Source: DASUPK01 sp963801055
Lineage (GTDB): Bacteria; Actinomycetota; Thermoleophilia; Solirubrobacterales; 70-9
DNA length: 64,000 bases
Reading direction: 5' to 3'
Assembly: GCA_963801055.1 (NCBI GenBank)
Contig: CAWDDE010000003.1
Coordinates: 342,458-406,457, forward strand
Shown here: positions 52,064-59,695 of the stretch, piece by piece
Position numbering within the stretch: the stretch's first letter is position 1
How the letters are laid out: every line of letters starts with the position of its first letter
Translations under genes and position numbers: made by a program
The notes under the pieces: generated by a model
The model's input: only the letters and a program-made list of their open reading frames with translations
The model's database searches: none
What the model was told of the DNA's origin: nothing

Positions 52064-52085
52064 TGTTCTACAGAACAGCATTCTG
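52064..52085. promoter_or_regulatory. Operator-like site upstream of the permease
   Basis: TGTTCT, AC, AGAACA (52064-52077) followed by GCATTCTG. Read on the minus strand, 52071-52085 is CAGAATGCTGTTCTG, two changes from the core of the palindrome at 47167-47181. It lies 37 bp before the preferred permease start. Confidence 0.6.
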
Positions 52086-52121
52086 GCAGCCACAATGCCT
52101 GACGGGAAGGAGAAGCAAGGG

Positions 52122-53585
52122 ATGACTCAGCAAGTTGAGGCTCGGCAGCAGCTCAGGCCGAACGCGGTGGGTGTCGCGGGAATCGTCTTCTTCGTGGTTG
52201 CGGCCGCGGCGCCGCTCGCCGCGACCATCGGCGCGTCGCCGATCGTCTTCGGCTCTAACGGGGTCGGCGGACCAGGCGCATATGCCGTCGCGGCGATCGT
52301 CCTGTTGGTGTTCGCGATCGGCTACGCCGCCATGAGCCGCTACGTCACGAGCGCGGGCGGCTTCGCCGCATACATCGCGCGAGGGCTTGGCAGGCCATGG
52401 GGATTCGCGGCGGCCTTCGTCGCCCTGCTCGCCTACAACTGCATGCTGGCGGGAATCTTCGGCCAGTTCGGGGTGTTCGCCAACCAGATCATGCTCGACA
52501 AGCTCAGCATCGACCTGCCCTGGGAGGCGTGGGTGGGGATCGGAGTGGCGGTCGTTGGCGTGCTTGGCTACAACGACGTCAGGATCAGCGCCCGCGTTCT
52601 CGGCGTGCTGCTGATCGCCGAGGTCACCATCCTGCTGATCATGGACCTGGTCATCCTGGTCCAGGGCGGCGACAGCGGTCTCTCCGGCGCTCCCTTTAAC
52701 CCCGACAACGTCTTCGCCGGCGCGGCGGGCGTCGCGATCATGTTCGCTTTCTCCTCGTTCATCGGCTTCGAGGCGACGGCCGTGTACGGCGAGGAGGCCC
52801 GTGATTCAAAGCGAACAGTTCCGCGGGCGACCTACGTCGCGATCCTCCTGATCGGCGGGTTTTACGTTCTGACCCTGTGGGCAATCAGCATTGGATACGG
52901 CGTCAACAACGTGGGGGATGCAGCCGCCGCGGACCCGATCGGTTTCGTATTCGCGGTTAACTCCGACTACGTCGGGAGCTTCGCCACCGACGTCATGAAC
53001 TGGCTCCTCCTGACGAGCCTCTTCGCCGTGCTACTCGCCTTCCACAATACGCTCGCGCGGTACGTGTACTCGCTCGGGCGCGCTGACGTGTTGCCGACGC
53101 AGCTCGCGGAAACGCACGGCAAGCACCATTCGCCGAATCGCGCAAGCCTGCTGCAGAGCGCTGTGACGGCGACGATCGTCGGCGTCTTCATGCTGTTCAA
53201 CGCCGACCCATTCCTCGATCTGTTCGCCTGGCTCGTCGGCCTGGGCACCGTGGCTGTGCTAACGCTGATGGCGTTCACGTCGCTGGCGGTAATCGGTTAC
53301 TTCCGCAGCGTCGAAGGTGAGGTCCCCGTGTGGAGCGCCTTCGCGGCACCCGCGCTCGGATTCGCCGGACTGGCAGCGGCGATCTACCTGTCGCTGCACA
53401 ACTTCGACGCTCTCACCGGCGTCACTTCAGGGCCCGTCACCTACCTGCCTTGGCTGATTCCCTTGGGGGCGGTGATCGGGCTTCTCGTCTGGTGGGTCAA
53501 GCGCGAGAAGCCATCCGCTGACGTCACCCGCGGACTGGATGAGGCCCGCGAGGGGGTGCCCGGCACCGCGACCACAGCGCTGTAA
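52122..53585 (+). CDS. APC-superfamily amino acid/amine permease
   Basis: 487 residues from ATG 52122, chosen because GGAAGGAG lies about 9 nt upstream and because earlier ATGs (52056, 52095) would put the operator inside the gene. About 12 hydrophobic helices; family text includes GPGAYAVAAIVLLVFAIGYA, SSFIGFEATAVYGEEARDSK and FAVLLAFHNTLARYVYSLGR. It imports an amino acid or amine with protons. Preceded by a 228-bp gap after the aminotransferase, so it probably has its own promoter. Confidence 0.9.
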   Translation: MTQQVEARQQLRPNAVGVAGIVFFVVAAAAPLAATIGASPIVFGSNGVGGPGAYAVAAIVLLVFAIGYAAMSRYVTSAGGFAAYIARGLGRPWGFAAAFVALLAYNCMLAGIFGQFGVFANQIMLDKLSIDLPWEAWVGIGVAVVGVLGYNDVRISARVLGVLLIAEVTILLIMDLVILVQGGDSGLSGAPFNPDNVFAGAAGVAIMFAFSSFIGFEATAVYGEEARDSKRTVPRATYVAILLIGGFYVLTLWAISIGYGVNNVGDAAAADPIGFVFAVNSDYVGSFATDVMNWLLLTSLFAVLLAFHNTLARYVYSLGRADVLPTQLAETHGKHHSPNRASLLQSAVTATIVGVFMLFNADPFLDLFAWLVGLGTVAVLTLMAFTSLAVIGYFRSVEGEVPVWSAFAAPALGFAGLAAAIYLSLHNFDALTGVTSGPVTYLPWLIPLGAVIGLLVWWVKREKPSADVTRGLDEAREGVPGTATTAL

Positions 53586-53974
53586 TCGGAGCGACCCGCC
53601 GATGCGCGAGCCAACTCGCGCACCGGCGGGCTCCGTGGCTACATTCGCGCTACATCGGTGGTCTGCTCGCTCTGAAATCGGCATGGCTGTGGGGATGCGC
53701 GGGCCCGATGACGAGCGCCTACGAAATCGAAGCCCCGGATCCTTTCCCACGGACTGACCCTTCGCGCCGAACTCCATTCAGTGCGAGCTTGGGCGCCTAG
53801 CTTCACACTCGCGCGGCTGCGCGGCACGAACGGACCCGATCGACCTCAGCCGAGGCTGGAGCTTCCTCGCCGTTCCGCAGGCCGTGTCCAATGCATGCGC
53901 GTCCGTTTCTGTGTCACGCCTTGCCATCCGAAGCTCGCGGCGACCAAGCTTCGGAGCGCTCCTTTGCCCGATGA
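53586..53974. other. Gap with no supported gene
   Basis: About 390 bp between the permease stop and repeat R2. Several short ORFs occur on both strands but none has protein-like composition or a ribosome-binding site. No hairpin repeat was found. Confidence 0.4.
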
Positions 53975-54131
53975 GGGCAACAAAAGGGCAACGGACGGGA
54001 CGGAGTCCAGACGAACTCAGACGAACTTGAGTTCCGGTATTGAGCCGAATCCCGAGCCCAGACGAACTCCACCGAACTCACGCCGCGGTCTACGAAACCG
54101 AAGGTCACAGGTTCGAATCCTGTCGGGCGCG
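53975..54131 (+). repeat. 157-bp element-end/att repeat, copy R2
   Basis: Same layout as R1: 111 bp of shared sequence (about 12 differences from R1 by eye) then the exact 46-bp tRNA-Arg 3' part at 54086-54131. Confidence 0.9.
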
Positions 54132-54311
54132 CTGACGAAATCCCCGCTGCGACTGTGTTTTCGTTTGCTAGGGACGGGTGACAGGTCGGAGGGTGGCAAC
54201 CCGAGTGGCAACCCGCTGAGCCGTTGCGGTGCGTTAGCTCGCCGGTTGGACCGGCTCGCCAGTTACCCAAGACTCAAGCGCAGCGGCCAACGTGGCATCC
54301 GGCTCGACGTC

Positions 54312-54620
54312 ATGCTGCGAGTCGTTCACCCGCGGCTTGCGTTCGAAACTGAGAAAGGGTTGGAAGTGTCGGGCTCTTTCGATCTCGCGACCGAGCTTGG
54401 CCGTCGCACCTACGAGCTGATCAAGTCCGGTGCGTTGAGCTGGTCGATCGGCTACGTCGTCCCGCGTGGTGGCCGGCGGCGCAAGGGCGAGCTCACTGAG
54501 CTGACTGAGATTGATCTTGCTGAGATCAGCGCAGTGCCGGTGCCAGCCAACGCCGATACGAGGACGCTCTCGATCAAGAGCCACCAGCCGATCCAGCTCG
54601 TCAGCTTTGAGGTCGCATGA
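54312..54620 (+). pseudogene. C-terminal remnant of an HK97-type prohead protease
   Basis: About 102 codons from ATG 54312; the frame is open further upstream but that part is the att repeat. KGLEVSGSFDLATELGRRTY, LIKSGALSWSIGYVVPRGGR and LTEIDLAEISAVPVPANADT are the end of the phage HK97 prohead protease family, including the serine of the GALSWSIG motif. The N-terminal third with the catalytic His is gone. A prophage fragment 180 bp from an attachment-site copy. Confidence 0.7.
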
Positions 54621-54628
54621 CCGGGCGC

Positions 54629-54661
54629 CTACTCCCGCAGCCCGCCGGCTTCGAGGGCCTC
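54629..54661 (-). pseudogene. 3'-end fragment of a SnoaL-like gene
   Basis: On the minus strand this reads EALEAGGLRE then stop, and the DNA repeats 55001-55033, the real 3' end of the SnoaL-like gene, with very few changes. Only the tail of a second copy remains. Confidence 0.45.
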
Positions 54662-54675
54662 CTCCGAGCGTCAGC

Positions 54676-54996
54676 CTACTCCCGCTTTGCGGCTACGTCT
54701 CCCGCCGCGCCGCGCTTTTCGACGATCCAGAAGTGTTCGTACTCCTTGATCACCTCTTCAACGCCGGGTTCGACGTCGTTGGCTGTGTGTCCGGGCGCGA
54801 CAGCGAAGCACTCCGCTCGCGAGCGGACCTCCTGCCATTCCTGCCTAGAAAGTCGGAAGCGGAAGCCGCAATCGATCCGCCAGCACTCGCATCGAAAACC
54901 TGCCACCACAACGCCACTGCGAAGCCAGTCTTCCTTGCTCCTGTTGAGGTCCCGGCAAAAGGCCTCGTTCTCCGCGATGCGCTCCTCCCGCGACAT
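54676..54996 (-). CDS. Small Cys-containing hypothetical protein
   Basis: 106 residues from ATG 54996 (MSREERIAENEAFCRDLN). The middle has FRCECWRIDCGFRFRLSRQE, a CxCx4C pattern that may bind metal, and FAVAPGHTANDVEPGVEEVI, ending EHFWIVEKRGAAG. It resembles a short protein family I associate with Thermoleophilia-type genomes (a Cys-rich patch followed by FAVxPGHE), from memory. Five bases separate its start from the SnoaL-like stop, so they may form an operon. Confidence 0.6.
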   Translation of the reverse strand: MSREERIAENEAFCRDLNRSKEDWLRSGVVVAGFRCECWRIDCGFRFRLSRQEWQEVRSRAECFAVAPGHTANDVEPGVEEVIKEYEHFWIVEKRGAAGDVAAKRE

Positions 54997-55000
54997 CCGC

Positions 55001-55402
55001 CTACTCCCGCAGCCCGGCGGCTTCGAGGGCCTGCGCATGGCTTGGATACTGCTGGGCCCACACGGCGAGCCCATCGCGGAAGCGACCGAGGTAGCCGGCT
55101 TCGGTGTCCAGGATGCCGCCGCTCCTGAACCGGAGGCGAGCGTGGCCGAGTGCGAGGACGAGGTCGCCGAGGTCTCGAACCTCCTCAACGCCCACAGTGA
55201 ACTCCTCGAACGTCGCCTCCAGTTTCGCCCACCATTCCCTGAGGCCTTCGTGCCCGTGAAAGGCCTCGCCGCCCTCGACCTCCGCGGTGAGCGGATGCCA
55301 CTCGATATCGGGGTGGGAGACCTCGAGCAACGGCCCTACGTCTCTCCGGTTGTACGCCTCGACTCCGCGCTCGAAGGCCTGGATGTTCTCCTGCGACATC
55401 AT
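55001..55402 (-). CDS. SnoaL-like (NTF2-fold) protein
   Basis: 133 residues. NTF2-like cone fold: MMSQENIQAFERGVEAYNRR, then DIEWHPLTAEVEGGEAFHGH, EGLREWWAKLEATFEEFTVG, and the C-terminal ALEAAGLRE. Such proteins are polyketide-type cyclases, limonene-epoxide-hydrolase relatives or simple ligand binders. Fragments of similar genes occur at 54629-54661 and 57402-57635. Confidence 0.82.
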   Translation of the reverse strand: MMSQENIQAFERGVEAYNRRDVGPLLEVSHPDIEWHPLTAEVEGGEAFHGHEGLREWWAKLEATFEEFTVGVEEVRDLGDLVLALGHARLRFRSGGILDTEAGYLGRFRDGLAVWAQQYPSHAQALEAAGLRE

Positions 55403-55426
55403 CGCTCACGGAGTATCCCCCGGCGT

Positions 55427-55456
55427 GGGGGAGGGTGCCAGTCCAAAACTGCCCCG
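55427..55456 (+). repeat. GAGGGTGCC/AACTGCCC short repeat, copy 1
   Basis: GAGGGTGCCAGTCCAAAACT followed by GCCCC. A close copy lies at 56283-56312. On the minus strand both encode QFW(T/V)GTLP, but without a surrounding gene. It sits upstream of the SnoaL-like gene. Confidence 0.45.
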
Positions 55457-55509
55457 CCGATTGGCAAAGCTCGCACAAATCAAACGCGGTCTGAATCCTC
55501 CCCACAAGC

Positions 55510-55550
55510 CGAGCGGCCCCCAGGGGGATCACAAATGGGGGGGCCGCTCG
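55510..55550. repeat. Large GC hairpin, copy 1
   Basis: CGAGCGGCCCCC and GGGGGCCGCTCG form a perfect 12-bp stem around a 17-nt loop. A matching hairpin is at 56074-56110. No T run, so a terminator role is uncertain. Confidence 0.6.
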
Positions 55551-55691
55551 CTGGACAAGGCGCCTGGTGCGTGATCGACGCCCTGCCTCATCCCTGCGCG
55601 TCTCATCTACCCGCCTCGGTTCGCTTAGGAACGCCTGATGATGCCCCTAAGCCGGGGAAGCGGCAGCCCCCGAGACCGCCGAGTGCGTCGC

Positions 55692-55952
55692 CTACTCCCG
55701 CCCTGCCTGGGGACTATCCACATCGGCTTCTGGTGGTCGCTCTACGGGCACCGGGGCGGATACTGTCATCGAGCGCTTTCCGTAGAGCCTCTCGTAGACC
55801 GCCCTCTCGCTCCCTTCCGGGTAGAGGTCTCCCACCTTCCGCGCTTTGCCCGCCTGGCGTGGGCGCAGTACCACCACGGACGCGACGGCAATGACGGCAA
55901 CTACGAGCAGGATGAGGCCGATCAGCACCAGCACAGCGTCGATCTTAGGCAC
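55692..55952 (-). CDS. Small single-pass membrane protein
   Basis: 86 residues. One N-terminal helix (about 6-28, VLVLIGLILLVVAVIAVASV) and a polar cytoplasmic tail with VGDLYPEGSERAVYERLYGK. No family. It lies between the two large GC hairpins (55510-55550 and 56074-56110). Confidence 0.55.
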   Translation of the reverse strand: MPKIDAVLVLIGLILLVVAVIAVASVVVLRPRQAGKARKVGDLYPEGSERAVYERLYGKRSMTVSAPVPVERPPEADVDSPQAGRE

Positions 55953-56073
55953 CGGGAGAAGGGTCGGATAGGGGGAGGTTCGAGATGGCGATCCGCAAGG
56001 TCAGAAGACCGCCGGTTGGCTGACCGCGCGCGCCGAGGAAATCCGCTTTGAGTAACTCTGCCCTCAACAAAGA

Positions 56074-56110
56074 CGAGCGGGCCCCCTGCGGGGGAGCTGG
56101 GGGCCGCTCG
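56074..56110. repeat. Large GC hairpin, copy 2
   Basis: CGAGCGGGCCCCC pairs with GGGGGCCGCTCG (one bulged G). Same stem sequence as the hairpin at 55510-55550. The 414-bp gap 55953-56366 otherwise holds only the short repeat at 56283-56312. Confidence 0.6.
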
Positions 56111-56282
56111 CCGTGGTATGGGCGGGTTCCGAAACGCCAAGGGGCGAACAATGGCGCGCGGAAGCCCACGTCGAGAAGCATCTTACTCAGTTTTAGGAGT
56201 CTTCAGTAAATGAGTAAGCGCTGAACGAACGATGTGATGGTGCGGCTCTCCGGCGGTGAGGAAGGATGAGCGAGGTCGAGCG

Positions 56283-56312
56283 AGGGGGAGGGTGCCGACC
56301 CAGAACTGCCCG
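56283..56312 (+). repeat. GAGGGTGCC/AACTGCCC short repeat, copy 2
   Basis: GAGGGTGCCGACCCAGAACT followed by GCCCG; about 80 percent identical to 55427-55456. Confidence 0.45.
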
Positions 56313-56366
56313 CTCAGAAAACCGCCGGGTTGCTCTCTGTGGAACAAACTCCGGGAAATTAACGCG

Positions 56367-56588
56367 ATGAGCCGAGGGAAACGGCTGAACGGCCAGATCA
56401 AGGGCGACCAGGAGGTCCTCAGCCGGGAGCAGGTCCTGCAGATCCTCTCCGAGCAGGCGAGGAAAGGCTCGATCAGCGCGGCGATCGCGCTCGAGCGAGC
56501 GCTGCGCCTGGATCCGGGCGAAGAAGACGATGAGGACCCCGTATTGGCCGAGCTCGACGAGTTCAGGCCGACTCGCCGGAAGGGTTGA
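56367..56588 (+). CDS. Small island/phage-type hypothetical protein
   Basis: 73 residues from ATG 56367. MSRGKRLNGQIKGDQEVLSR leads into a helical region (EQVLQILSEQARKGSISAAI, ALERALRLDP) and an acidic tail. The helix-turn pattern hints at DNA binding, like small phage packaging or regulatory proteins, but no family is certain. The next ORF follows after 4 bp. Confidence 0.55.
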   Translation: MSRGKRLNGQIKGDQEVLSREQVLQILSEQARKGSISAAIALERALRLDPGEEDDEDPVLAELDEFRPTRRKG

Positions 56589-56592
56589 CCCC

Positions 56593-56880
56593 ATGCCCGC
56601 TCGGACGAGTGTGTACGAGCGCCGAGAGCTTGGCTGGCGGGACCGGCTGCGCCGGCTCTACGGCCGCGAGGACGAGCGCCAGGAGCCGTTGCTCGATGAG
56701 TGGGGCGATCCGACGCTCGTCGTCGTCAAAGGCCAACCGGTCGGCATTCGCGATACACGAGGCGGCGTCATTGAGTTTCCCCGACTGCCCGACGACCCCC
56801 GGTTATGGCCGGGATCGATGTGGCGCGACGTCGGCGACGACGGGTGGTTTCGGCATCGGCGGCGGGAGTGGTGGCGCTAG
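56593..56880 (+). CDS. Hypothetical protein downstream of the phage-type gene
   Basis: 95 residues from ATG 56593, four bases after the previous stop. Basic N-terminus (MPARTSVYERRELGWRDRLR), then LLDEWGDPTLVVVKGQPVGI and a Trp-rich end (WFRHRRREWWR). Likely co-transcribed with the gene at 56367. No domain recognised. Confidence 0.5.
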   Translation: MPARTSVYERRELGWRDRLRRLYGREDERQEPLLDEWGDPTLVVVKGQPVGIRDTRGGVIEFPRLPDDPRLWPGSMWRDVGDDGWFRHRRREWWR

Positions 56881-56924
56881 TGGCCGCTTCTGAGGGAATA
56901 AGCTATCAGATAACGCTAAACTCA

Positions 56925-56946
56925 CTGTCTATTAGCAACTAGACAG
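56925..56946. promoter_or_regulatory. Inverted repeat overlapping the ribosome-binding region
   Basis: CTGTCTA, 8 bp, TAGACAG directly before the AGGAG (56945-56949) of the following gene, in an unusually AT-rich 60-bp stretch. A bound repressor would block transcription or translation start; autoregulation is possible. Confidence 0.5.
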
Positions 56947-56954
56947 GAGTAATC

Positions 56955-57323
56955 ATGCCAGGTACAGCACCACCACCCCCGCAGAGCCTCGAGGAAATGC
57001 GCGATCGAGTCATCCAAGCTGGCGGGGTCTTGACCTTCAACATGCATGAGGTCAGAGACGCATACGGGGCCCACAGGCTCGGCGCTCAAATCGTCGAGAA
57101 CATCAGCGAGAAGCTGCGCGGGCTAGGGATTGGTCACGTCGGTGAGAGGCTCCCGGAGTGGATTGGACCCGATGTCCGGTTCTTCCACATCAGTAGCCCC
57201 GCCGGCAGGTTGATTGAAGCGGTGCAGCATTCGGGCGACGCCAACGATGAGCGCATCCGCGAGATCGCAGCCGGCGAGGAAGCGGCGAAACTGGACCGCA
57301 TCCGAGAGATCGTGTGCGCCTGA
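56955..57323 (+). CDS. Hypothetical protein, possible element regulator
   Basis: 122 residues from ATG 56955 with AGGAG 5 nt upstream and an AT-rich promoter region. Text such as LEEMRDRVIQAGGVLTFNMH and EVRDAYGAHRLGAQIVENIS suggests a compact alpha/beta protein; the last third is helical and charged. No family is recognised. Its stop overlaps the ATG (57323) of the integrase stub, the position often held by an excisionase or regulator gene. Confidence 0.55.
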   Translation: MPGTAPPPPQSLEEMRDRVIQAGGVLTFNMHEVRDAYGAHRLGAQIVENISEKLRGLGIGHVGERLPEWIGPDVRFFHISSPAGRLIEAVQHSGDANDERIREIAAGEEAAKLDRIREIVCA

Positions 57324-57390
57324 TGGCCGCGCCAATGGAAAAGACCCGCCACCCAGGTATCTACAAGCGAGGCTCGCGCTACGGCGCAGC
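57323..57390 (+). pseudogene. N-terminal stub of a tyrosine integrase
   Basis: From ATG 57323 the frame reads MAAPMEKTRHPGIYKRGSRY, the typical opening of the arm-binding domain of phage/ICE tyrosine integrases (KxRHPGIYKRGxRY). Right after this the similarity stops and the sequence runs into a SnoaL-like fragment in another frame. Only about 20 of some 380 residues remain, so the integrase is dead. Confidence 0.55.
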
Positions 57391-57401
57391 GCGTCCGGGA
57401 C

Positions 57402-57635
57402 TTGGCAGCCGACCCCTGGCAAGCGGCGGACTACACCGCGGCGACAGAGGAGATCATCGACCTGGACGAACACGTGGTGGTCGTGCTGAGGATCTCTGGG
57501 CGTGGGCTGCGTAGTCTCGTACCAGTGAGCCGGGAGGTCGCTGTCGTCTTGACGTTCGAAGATGAGCGGATCGTGCGAGGAAAGTCCTTCACATCCCGAG
57601 CCGATGCCCTCGAAGCCGCCGGGCTGTCGGAGTAA
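57402..57635 (+). pseudogene. C-terminal half of a SnoaL-like (NTF2-fold) gene
   Basis: 77 codons ending FTSRADALEAAGLSE. The middle (EEIIDLDEHVVVVLRISGRG) matches the last strands of SnoaL-like proteins, but the first helices and catalytic pocket are missing; the 5' side is fused to the integrase stub. The stop is directly followed by a hairpin repeat. Confidence 0.55.
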
Positions 57636-57656
57636 GCGCTTTGGACGAGGAGCGGC
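57636..57656 (-). repeat. Dispersed hairpin repeat, TCGTCC-loop type (copy d)
   Basis: Reverse orientation: AGCGCTTTGGACGAGGAGCG is the complement of the GCCGCT-CTCGTCC-AAAGCGCT element. Starts within three bases of the preceding stop codon. The 200-bp gap up to 57842 holds nothing else recognisable. Confidence 0.65.
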
Positions 57657-57841
57657 TATTACTCGGTCCTGGAATCGCCGCGCGCCAGAGGGCAGCCTGA
57701 TGGCCCGCCTCCGGCAATCCGGCGCGCCTTTGCGGAGGGCTTCTTCTTGCTCGAGGTCCAGCTAGGCTCGGGAGGGCAGGTACATCGGGCGCAGGTGTCG
57801 TAGAGCAGTCCGAACCCTGGTCGCCGGGTAGAAAGTACCGG

Positions 57842-58732
57842 ATGCGGTCAGCAGTGGCAGTGATTAAGCGGGCGCTGGTGTCGTTTTACGACGACCAGAT
57901 GACCCAGCACGCAGCGGCGCTTACCTACTACTCGTTGATGTCCCTCTTTCCCGCCACCCTGCTCGGCCTCTCCTTGCTGGGACTCCTGGGTGAGTACCCG
58001 AGCACCTACAACGCGATCATCAACTACCTGCGCGACGTCGTGCCCCACTCGGCGCTCGTGCCGCTGGACAGCTCGCTGCGCCAAGCCCTCCAGCACAAAG
58101 GATCGGCGGTGATGGCCTTCGTGGTCAGCATCGCGCTCACTCTCTATGGCACCACCGGCGTGCTCGAGGCTGCTCGCCGCGCTCTCAACGTGGTCTTCGA
58201 GCTCGAGGGTGGCGGCCGCAGCTTCCTGCGGCGCAAGTCAACCGACATCATCTTCAGCTTCGTGCTCATGGGCCTGGTGCTGGCGAGTCTGATCATGCTC
58301 TTCATCGGCGGCCGATTCGCCGAGGACCTCTTCGGCTTCATCGGCCTTGGTCCCACCGCCGCGTCGATCTGGAGCGTCGCTCGCTGGCCGGGGGCCCTGG
58401 CCGTCACCATGCTGATATTCGCGCTGATTTACTACGTCACGCCCGACGTGAAGCAGCGGGCGTTTCGCTGGGTCACGCCCGGGGCGTTCGTGGGAGTGCT
58501 CATCTGGCTGGCCGCCTCGCTCGGCTTCTCGGCCTACATCTCGCAGGTGGCCAACGTGGGCGCCCTCTACGGGGCTTTCGCGGGCGCGATCGTGCTGGTG
58601 GCGTGGCTGTGGCTCACCAACGTTGCCCTCCTGTTCGGCGCCGAGCTCGATGCGGAGATCGAGCGTCACAAGGAACTCGGCGAGGGTGTCCCCGAAAGGG
58701 AGACGCTCAACCTGCCAACAAGGGCGAGGTAG
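57842..58732 (+). CDS. YihY/BrkB-family inner membrane protein
   Basis: 296 residues. Six hydrophobic helices. Family text: HAAALTYYSLMSLFPATLLG, LYGTTGVLEAARRALNVVFE, and ALYGAFAGAIVLVAWLWLTN with LFGAELDAEIERHKELG near the end. The family is widespread; the function is not settled. No partner gene is adjacent, and the IS element lies 26 bp downstream. Confidence 0.9.
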   Translation: MRSAVAVIKRALVSFYDDQMTQHAAALTYYSLMSLFPATLLGLSLLGLLGEYPSTYNAIINYLRDVVPHSALVPLDSSLRQALQHKGSAVMAFVVSIALTLYGTTGVLEAARRALNVVFELEGGGRSFLRRKSTDIIFSFVLMGLVLASLIMLFIGGRFAEDLFGFIGLGPTAASIWSVARWPGALAVTMLIFALIYYVTPDVKQRAFRWVTPGAFVGVLIWLAASLGFSAYISQVANVGALYGAFAGAIVLVAWLWLTNVALLFGAELDAEIERHKELGEGVPERETLNLPTRAR

Positions 58733-58758
58733 CCAGAAACCTTTAGGGCCGGCCTCAT

Positions 58759-59653
58759 TTGCTCCAAATCTGTCCTGGTTTCCCGGCCGAAGAACGCCTT
58801 CTCGAGTACCTTGCCGCCTCGCGCTGGCCGGAGGGCTACCACTGCCCGGCCTGCGGCGGCGAGCATGCCTGGGTGCTCTACCGTCGCCACCTCTGGGAGT
58901 GCGCTCGCTGCCACCACCAGACCTCGGTTACGGCGGGGACGGTGATGCACGGAACCCGCACCCCGTTGCGGCTGTGGTTTTGGTCGGTATACCTGGTCGC
59001 CACCCACACGGGATCTCCCGCCAAGCAGCTGCAGCGCCAGCTCGGCATCGGGCGCTATGAGACCGCCTGGCTGATCCTGCAGAAGCTGCGCCGGGCGATG
59101 ATCAACCCCGACCGGAGCCGCTGCGGGGCGAGGTCGAGATCGATGAGACCTACGTCGGCGGGCGCCATTCCTCGCGTCGTGGCGGCCGCGAGCGCGAGGG
59201 TAAGACGCTCGTCGGCGTCGCGGTCGAGGTCCGCGGAGCGCGCTCCGGGCGCCTGCGCATGAACGCGCTCGGCTGCCTCGACCGGGATACGCTCGCGGGC
59301 TGGGTGAGCGAGATCGTCGAGCCGGGCGCGATCGTCCACACCGACGGCTGGAGCGGCTACGGCGGGCTTACCCGGTCCGGCTTCGACCACCGGCCGGGCC
59401 TGCAACACCGCCCGCGCCCCGACCGCCAGTTCGTCCTGCCCCGCGCCGACCGCGCGATCTCGAAACTCAAGACCTGGCTGCAGGGCACCCACCGCAGCGC
59501 CTCCACCAAGCACCTGCGGTCTATCTGGATGAGTTCGTCTTCCGCCACAACCGGCGGCGCACCCCGATGGCCGCCTTCCAGACGCTGCTCGGGCTCGGAG
59601 CGCTGCACGAGCCCACGACCTACCGCAAGATCACCGGTCGCGCCGCAGCCTGA
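58759..59653 (+). pseudogene. IS1595-type transposase, two frameshifts
   Basis: Zinc-ribbon N-terminus (YHCPACGGEHAW, WECARCHHQTSVTAGTVMHG) and LWFWSVYLVATHTGSPAKQL from TTG 58759; after about 59115 the DDE region continues in another frame (EVEIDETYVGG, AIVHTDGWSGYGGL); after about 59515 the third frame gives YLDEFVFRHNRRRTPMAAFQ and stops at 59651-59653. All catalytic blocks are present but no single frame covers them. Terminal inverted repeats were not identified with confidence. Confidence 0.8.
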
Positions 59654-59672
59654 GCCAACCGGATACTCACGA

Positions 59673-59695
59673 GCGGCGCTTTGCATGGAAGCGGC
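59673..59695 (-). repeat. Dispersed hairpin repeat, CCATGC-loop type (copy e)
   Basis: GCGGCGCTTTGCATGGAAGC followed by GGC: the reverse complement of the GCCGCTTCCATGCAAAGCGC form. It lies 20 bp after the transposase stop. Confidence 0.7.
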
